Of a stretch of DNA of 44,636 bases, positions 42,330 to 44,636 are shown in pieces. The stretch's first letter is position 1; the number at the start of each line of letters is the position of its first letter. The DNA lies in contig CACIUX010000011.1 in assembly GCA_902589965.1 (NCBI GenBank), positions 1 through 44,636 of the forward strand. The letters are read 5' to 3'. The position numbers and the translations under genes are program-made. The stretch comes from an uncultured SAR86 cluster bacterium (GTDB taxonomy: Bacteria; Pseudomonadota; Gammaproteobacteria; Magnimaribacterales; AG-339-G14). Under the pieces are notes generated by a model. That model searched no databases, was not told the DNA's origin, and worked only from the letters and a program-made list of their open reading frames with translations.

Positions 42330-44110
42330 TATTTATTTACTTTCAGGACTGAAAGGAAAGCTTCTTGAGGAACCTCAACCTTTCCAATATGTCTCATTTT
42401 TTTCTTCCCAGCTTTTTGTTTCTCTAAAAGTTTTTTCTTTCTAGTAACATCTCCTCCATAGAGTTTAGCAGTAACATCTTTTCTAAAAGCTTTGACTGTT
42501 TCTCTTGCAAGAATCTTTCCTCCTATTGCAGCTTGGATAGCGACATCATACATCTGACGAGGAATAACTTCTCTTAATGATTTAACGAGTTGCCTTCCTT
42601 TAAAATCAGATTGGGATTTGTGAACCATAGAGCTTAGGGCATCAACTTTTTCTCCATTTAATAAGATATCCATTTTCACCATTTGGCTTTCTTGAAAACG
42701 ATCAAAATCATAATCAAGAGAAGCGTATCCTTTGCTAGTTGATTTTAGCCGATCAAAAAAATCTAAAATTATCTCATTCATAGGTAAGTCATAAACTAAT
42801 TCAATTTGCCCACCGACATACCTTAATGATTTCTGTACGCCCCTTTTTTCAACGCATAATTCGATTACGTTTCCTACATAGGTTTCTGGAGTAAGCACGG
42901 TAGCTTTCGCAATAGGTTCACGAATCTTCTCTATAGAAGCAGGATCAGGAAATTTGCTAGGGTTTTCAACTTCCCCAATCTCTCCTCCCTTGTTTTCAAT
43001 TTCATAAACAACCGTAGGAGCAGTAGCTAGAAGCTCTATGCCATACTCTCTTTTAATTCTCTCAATCACAATTTCCATATGAAGAGTGCCTAAAAACCCA
43101 CATCTAAAACCCGACCCTAAAGCTTGACTCTGCTCTGGGTGAAAAGATAAAGCCGCATCATTAATGGCTAATTTTTCTAAAGATTCTCTAAATGATTCAA
43201 ATTCTCCTGAGTCTAAAGGGTATAAAGCAGCAAAAACCTGAGGATTAATCTTTTTAAATCCAGGAAGTATTTTTGTATCTTTAGGTAAACATATAGTGTC
43301 ACCTACTGGAGCTCCTCTTACCTCTCTTACCCCCGCACAAATAAATCCAACATCTCCTTTGGAGAGTGATTTTCTATCTTCAGGTTTTGGAGTGAATACA
43401 CCAATTTTTTCAACAGTATGAATTTGATTATTTGAACTAATTTTTACTTTTTGACCTAGTTCTATTGATCCAGAAAAAATCCTTATCAGAGACACTACCC
43501 CAAGGTATTGATCAAACCATGAGTCAATTATGAGAGCTTGTAGAGAATCATATGTATCATCTGGAGGCGGAACTTGAACTACTAATTGTTCAAGAAGATT
43601 ATCAATACCCTGTCCATTCTTTGCACTGATTTCAGGGCAATCAGACGCATCTATTCCTATAATTTCTTCAATTTCCTTCCTAACCTTATCTGGATCGGCT
43701 TGAGGAAGATCGATTTTATTCAATACAGGAAAAATATTAACGCCCTGCTCTATCGCTGTATAACAAGTTGAAACTGTCTGAGCTTCAACGCCTTGTGAAG
43801 CATCAACAAGAAGAATTGCTCCTTCGCATGCTGCCAGAGATCTCGAAACTTCGTAAGAAAAGTCTACATGTCCCGGAGTATCAATCAGGTTTAATTGATA
43901 ATTAGTCCCTTCTTTAGTTGAGTATTCAAGAAAAACAGATTGAGCCTTGATTGTTATGCCCCTTTCTCTTTCAAGCTCGAGAGAATCTAAGACTTGCTCT
44001 TTCATCTCTCTAGAAGATAAGCCTCCACAGTGTTCTATGAGCCTATCAGCTAGAGTAGATTTGCCGTGATCGATGTGAGCTATGATCGAAAAATTTCTTA
44101 TGTTGTCCAT
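42329..44110 (-). CDS. lepA: Elongation factor 4 (LepA)
   Basis: A 593-residue translational GTPase (E. coli 599). G1 is [14 protein letters not shown] (about 11-24), G3 is [11 protein letters not shown] and G4 is NKIDLP. The LepA-specific C-terminal domain includes [14 protein letters not shown] and [21 protein letters not shown]-type ending (core [11 protein letters not shown]). It back-translocates or remodels stalled ribosomes. It follows the mucD-like gene by 37 nt and is first in the chain of overlapping genes. Confidence 0.97.
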   Translation of the reverse strand: MDNIRNFSIIAHIDHGKSTLADRLIEHCGGLSSREMKEQVLDSLELERERGITIKAQSVFLEYSTKEGTNYQLNLIDTPGHVDFSYEVSRSLAACEGAILLVDASQGVEAQTVSTCYTAIEQGVNIFPVLNKIDLPQADPDKVRKEIEEIIGIDASDCPEISAKNGQGIDNLLEQLVVQVPPPDDTYDSLQALIIDSWFDQYLGVVSLIRIFSGSIELGQKVKISSNNQIHTVEKIGVFTPKPEDRKSLSKGDVGFICAGVREVRGAPVGDTICLPKDTKILPGFKKINPQVFAALYPLDSGEFESFRESLEKLAINDAALSFHPEQSQALGSGFRCGFLGTLHMEIVIERIKREYGIELLATAPTVVYEIENKGGEIGEVENPSKFPDPASIEKIREPIAKATVLTPETYVGNVIELCVEKRGVQKSLRYVGGQIELVYDLPMNEIILDFFDRLKSTSKGYASLDYDFDRFQESQMVKMDILLNGEKVDALSSMVHKSQSDFKGRQLVKSLREVIPRQMYDVAIQAAIGGKILARETVKAFRKDVTAKLYGGDVTRKKKLLEKQKAGKKKMRHIGKVEVPQEAFLSVLKVNK

Positions 44111-44147
44111 TATTTAGTGCTTTTTAAAAAAGCTGGACAATTATCCC

Positions 44148-44636
44148 TTATTTTTTAATTTTTATCGTAACAAATGCACCATTTTTGTTTCTTACAAACC
44201 TTAAAGGGATAACATTTTCATTATTCAAATCTTCAAGAGCATTTTCATATTCTGTTTTGGACGAAACATTAGTCATGCCGATTCTTGTGATCACATCTCC
44301 TCTTCTAAGCCCTGCATCAAAGGCAGGCCCAGAAACTACCCTGCTTACCACTACGCCTTCTTTAACGCCAAAATTTTCTTTTATCTTTTCAACGTCCGTT
44401 TTTCTTCTCTCTGCTATGTCTTCAAAATCTTCAACCACCATGCCAAGTCTGTTATTTTTTGGTGCTGAAGCAATTGGGTTACTATCCTCTTCAGGTTCTT
44501 CTAGTTCTCCTACAGTCACCCTGATAGATTTTTTTCTACCGTCTCTGTAAACAGTAGCCTTGACTTCCTCTCCAGGAGAGATTCTACCGACAACCATTGG
44601 TAGATCACCTGAATAAATAATTTCATTCCCATCAAA
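44148..44636 (-). CDS. mucD: Periplasmic DegP/MucD-type serine protease, C-terminal part only
   Basis: The frame is open to the window edge, so 162 C-terminal residues of a longer protein are seen; the catalytic domain lies outside. What is present is the end of PDZ1 (GDLPMVVGRISPGEEVKATVYRDG-type, core VVGRISPGEEV, then VGEL) and a full PDZ2 (LGMVVEDFE to FVTIKIKK, with GPAFDAGLRRGDVI). Length, two PDZ domains and position before lepA match mucD/degQ of Pseudomonas-type gammaproteobacteria. It degrades or refolds misfolded envelope proteins. Confidence 0.87.
   Translation of the reverse strand, partial: FDGNEIIYSGDLPMVVGRISPGEEVKATVYRDGRKKSIRVTVGELEEPEEDSNPIASAPKNNRLGMVVEDFEDIAERRKTDVEKIKENFGVKEGVVVSRVVSGPAFDAGLRRGDVITRIGMTNVSSKTEYENALEDLNNENVIPLRFVRNKNGAFVTIKIKK

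Noticed and set aside
44185-44550. Plus-strand 121-codon ORF opposite the MucD-like gene
   Set aside because: Antisense shadow of a PDZ-encoding region with Ser/Leu-rich composition.
1-44636. CRISPR arrays, insertion sequences, prophage or integrative elements
   Set aside because: No direct-repeat arrays, transposase or integrase genes are seen; tRNA genes show no adjacent repeated ends suggesting integration.

Overview
The window looks like a piece of a streamlined, AT-rich marine gammaproteobacterial genome, most likely SAR86-like. The evidence is the combination of low GC, very short or negative intergenic gaps, gammaproteobacterial housekeeping synteny (mucD-lepA-lepB-rnc-era-recO-acpS; yajC-secD-secF next to suhB/trmJ), a blue-tuned proteorhodopsin, a TonB-dependent receptor and plain heterotrophic catabolism. 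The taxon is an inference; no marker gene such as 16S rRNA is present.

Layout. 1-10.6 kb: a truncated dipeptidyl carboxypeptidase, a FATP-type acyl-CoA synthetase, a tandem DsbA-like protein, a tiny Lys-rich ORF, a cystathionine beta-synthase-like/cystathionine gamma-lyase-like pair, purU, and two coupled acyl-CoA dehydrogenases. 10.6-14.9 kb: an amidohydrolase coupled to malate synthase G, and dapE. 15-17.6 kb: an alternative oxidase behind a palindromic leader, tRNA-Gly, a LysR regulator and a degenerate metallo-beta-lactamase-fold protein. 17.6-25.8 kb: blue proteorhodopsin, a MATE exporter, a PQQ-type sugar dehydrogenase fused to thioredoxin, two small membrane proteins, a TonB-dependent receptor and a phytanoyl-CoA dioxygenase-like protein. 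25.8-27.9 kb: a nitrogen locus, glnK-amtB followed by a separate unit with its own promoter, a glutamine-riboswitch-like leader and a 53-residue YRG-repeat protein. 28-35.9 kb: tRNA-Glu, trmJ/suhB, tRNA-Leu-yajC-secD-secF, plsB and an Hsp20 gene with a sigma-32-like promoter and a ROSE-like leader. 35.9-44.6 kb: an 11-gene minus-strand operon from mucD (truncated by the window end) to rsmJ, closed by a bidirectional terminator.

The most notable item is at 25833-26203. Reading the minus strand, a transcript predicted to start near 26191 opens directly with a CGUUC strand, then a 7-bp hairpin, the block AACGGAAGUAGG, a long variable arm and the block CCGAAGGAACGCG. That is the architecture and conserved sequence I know for the glnA-type glutamine riboswitch. 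It sits before an overlooked 53-aa ORF immediately downstream of the PII/ammonium-transporter operon. This suggests glutamine-sensing control of a small protein in a gammaproteobacterium, in a locus dedicated to nitrogen status. All functional statements rest on reading the sequence and on remembered family motifs; no search was run.
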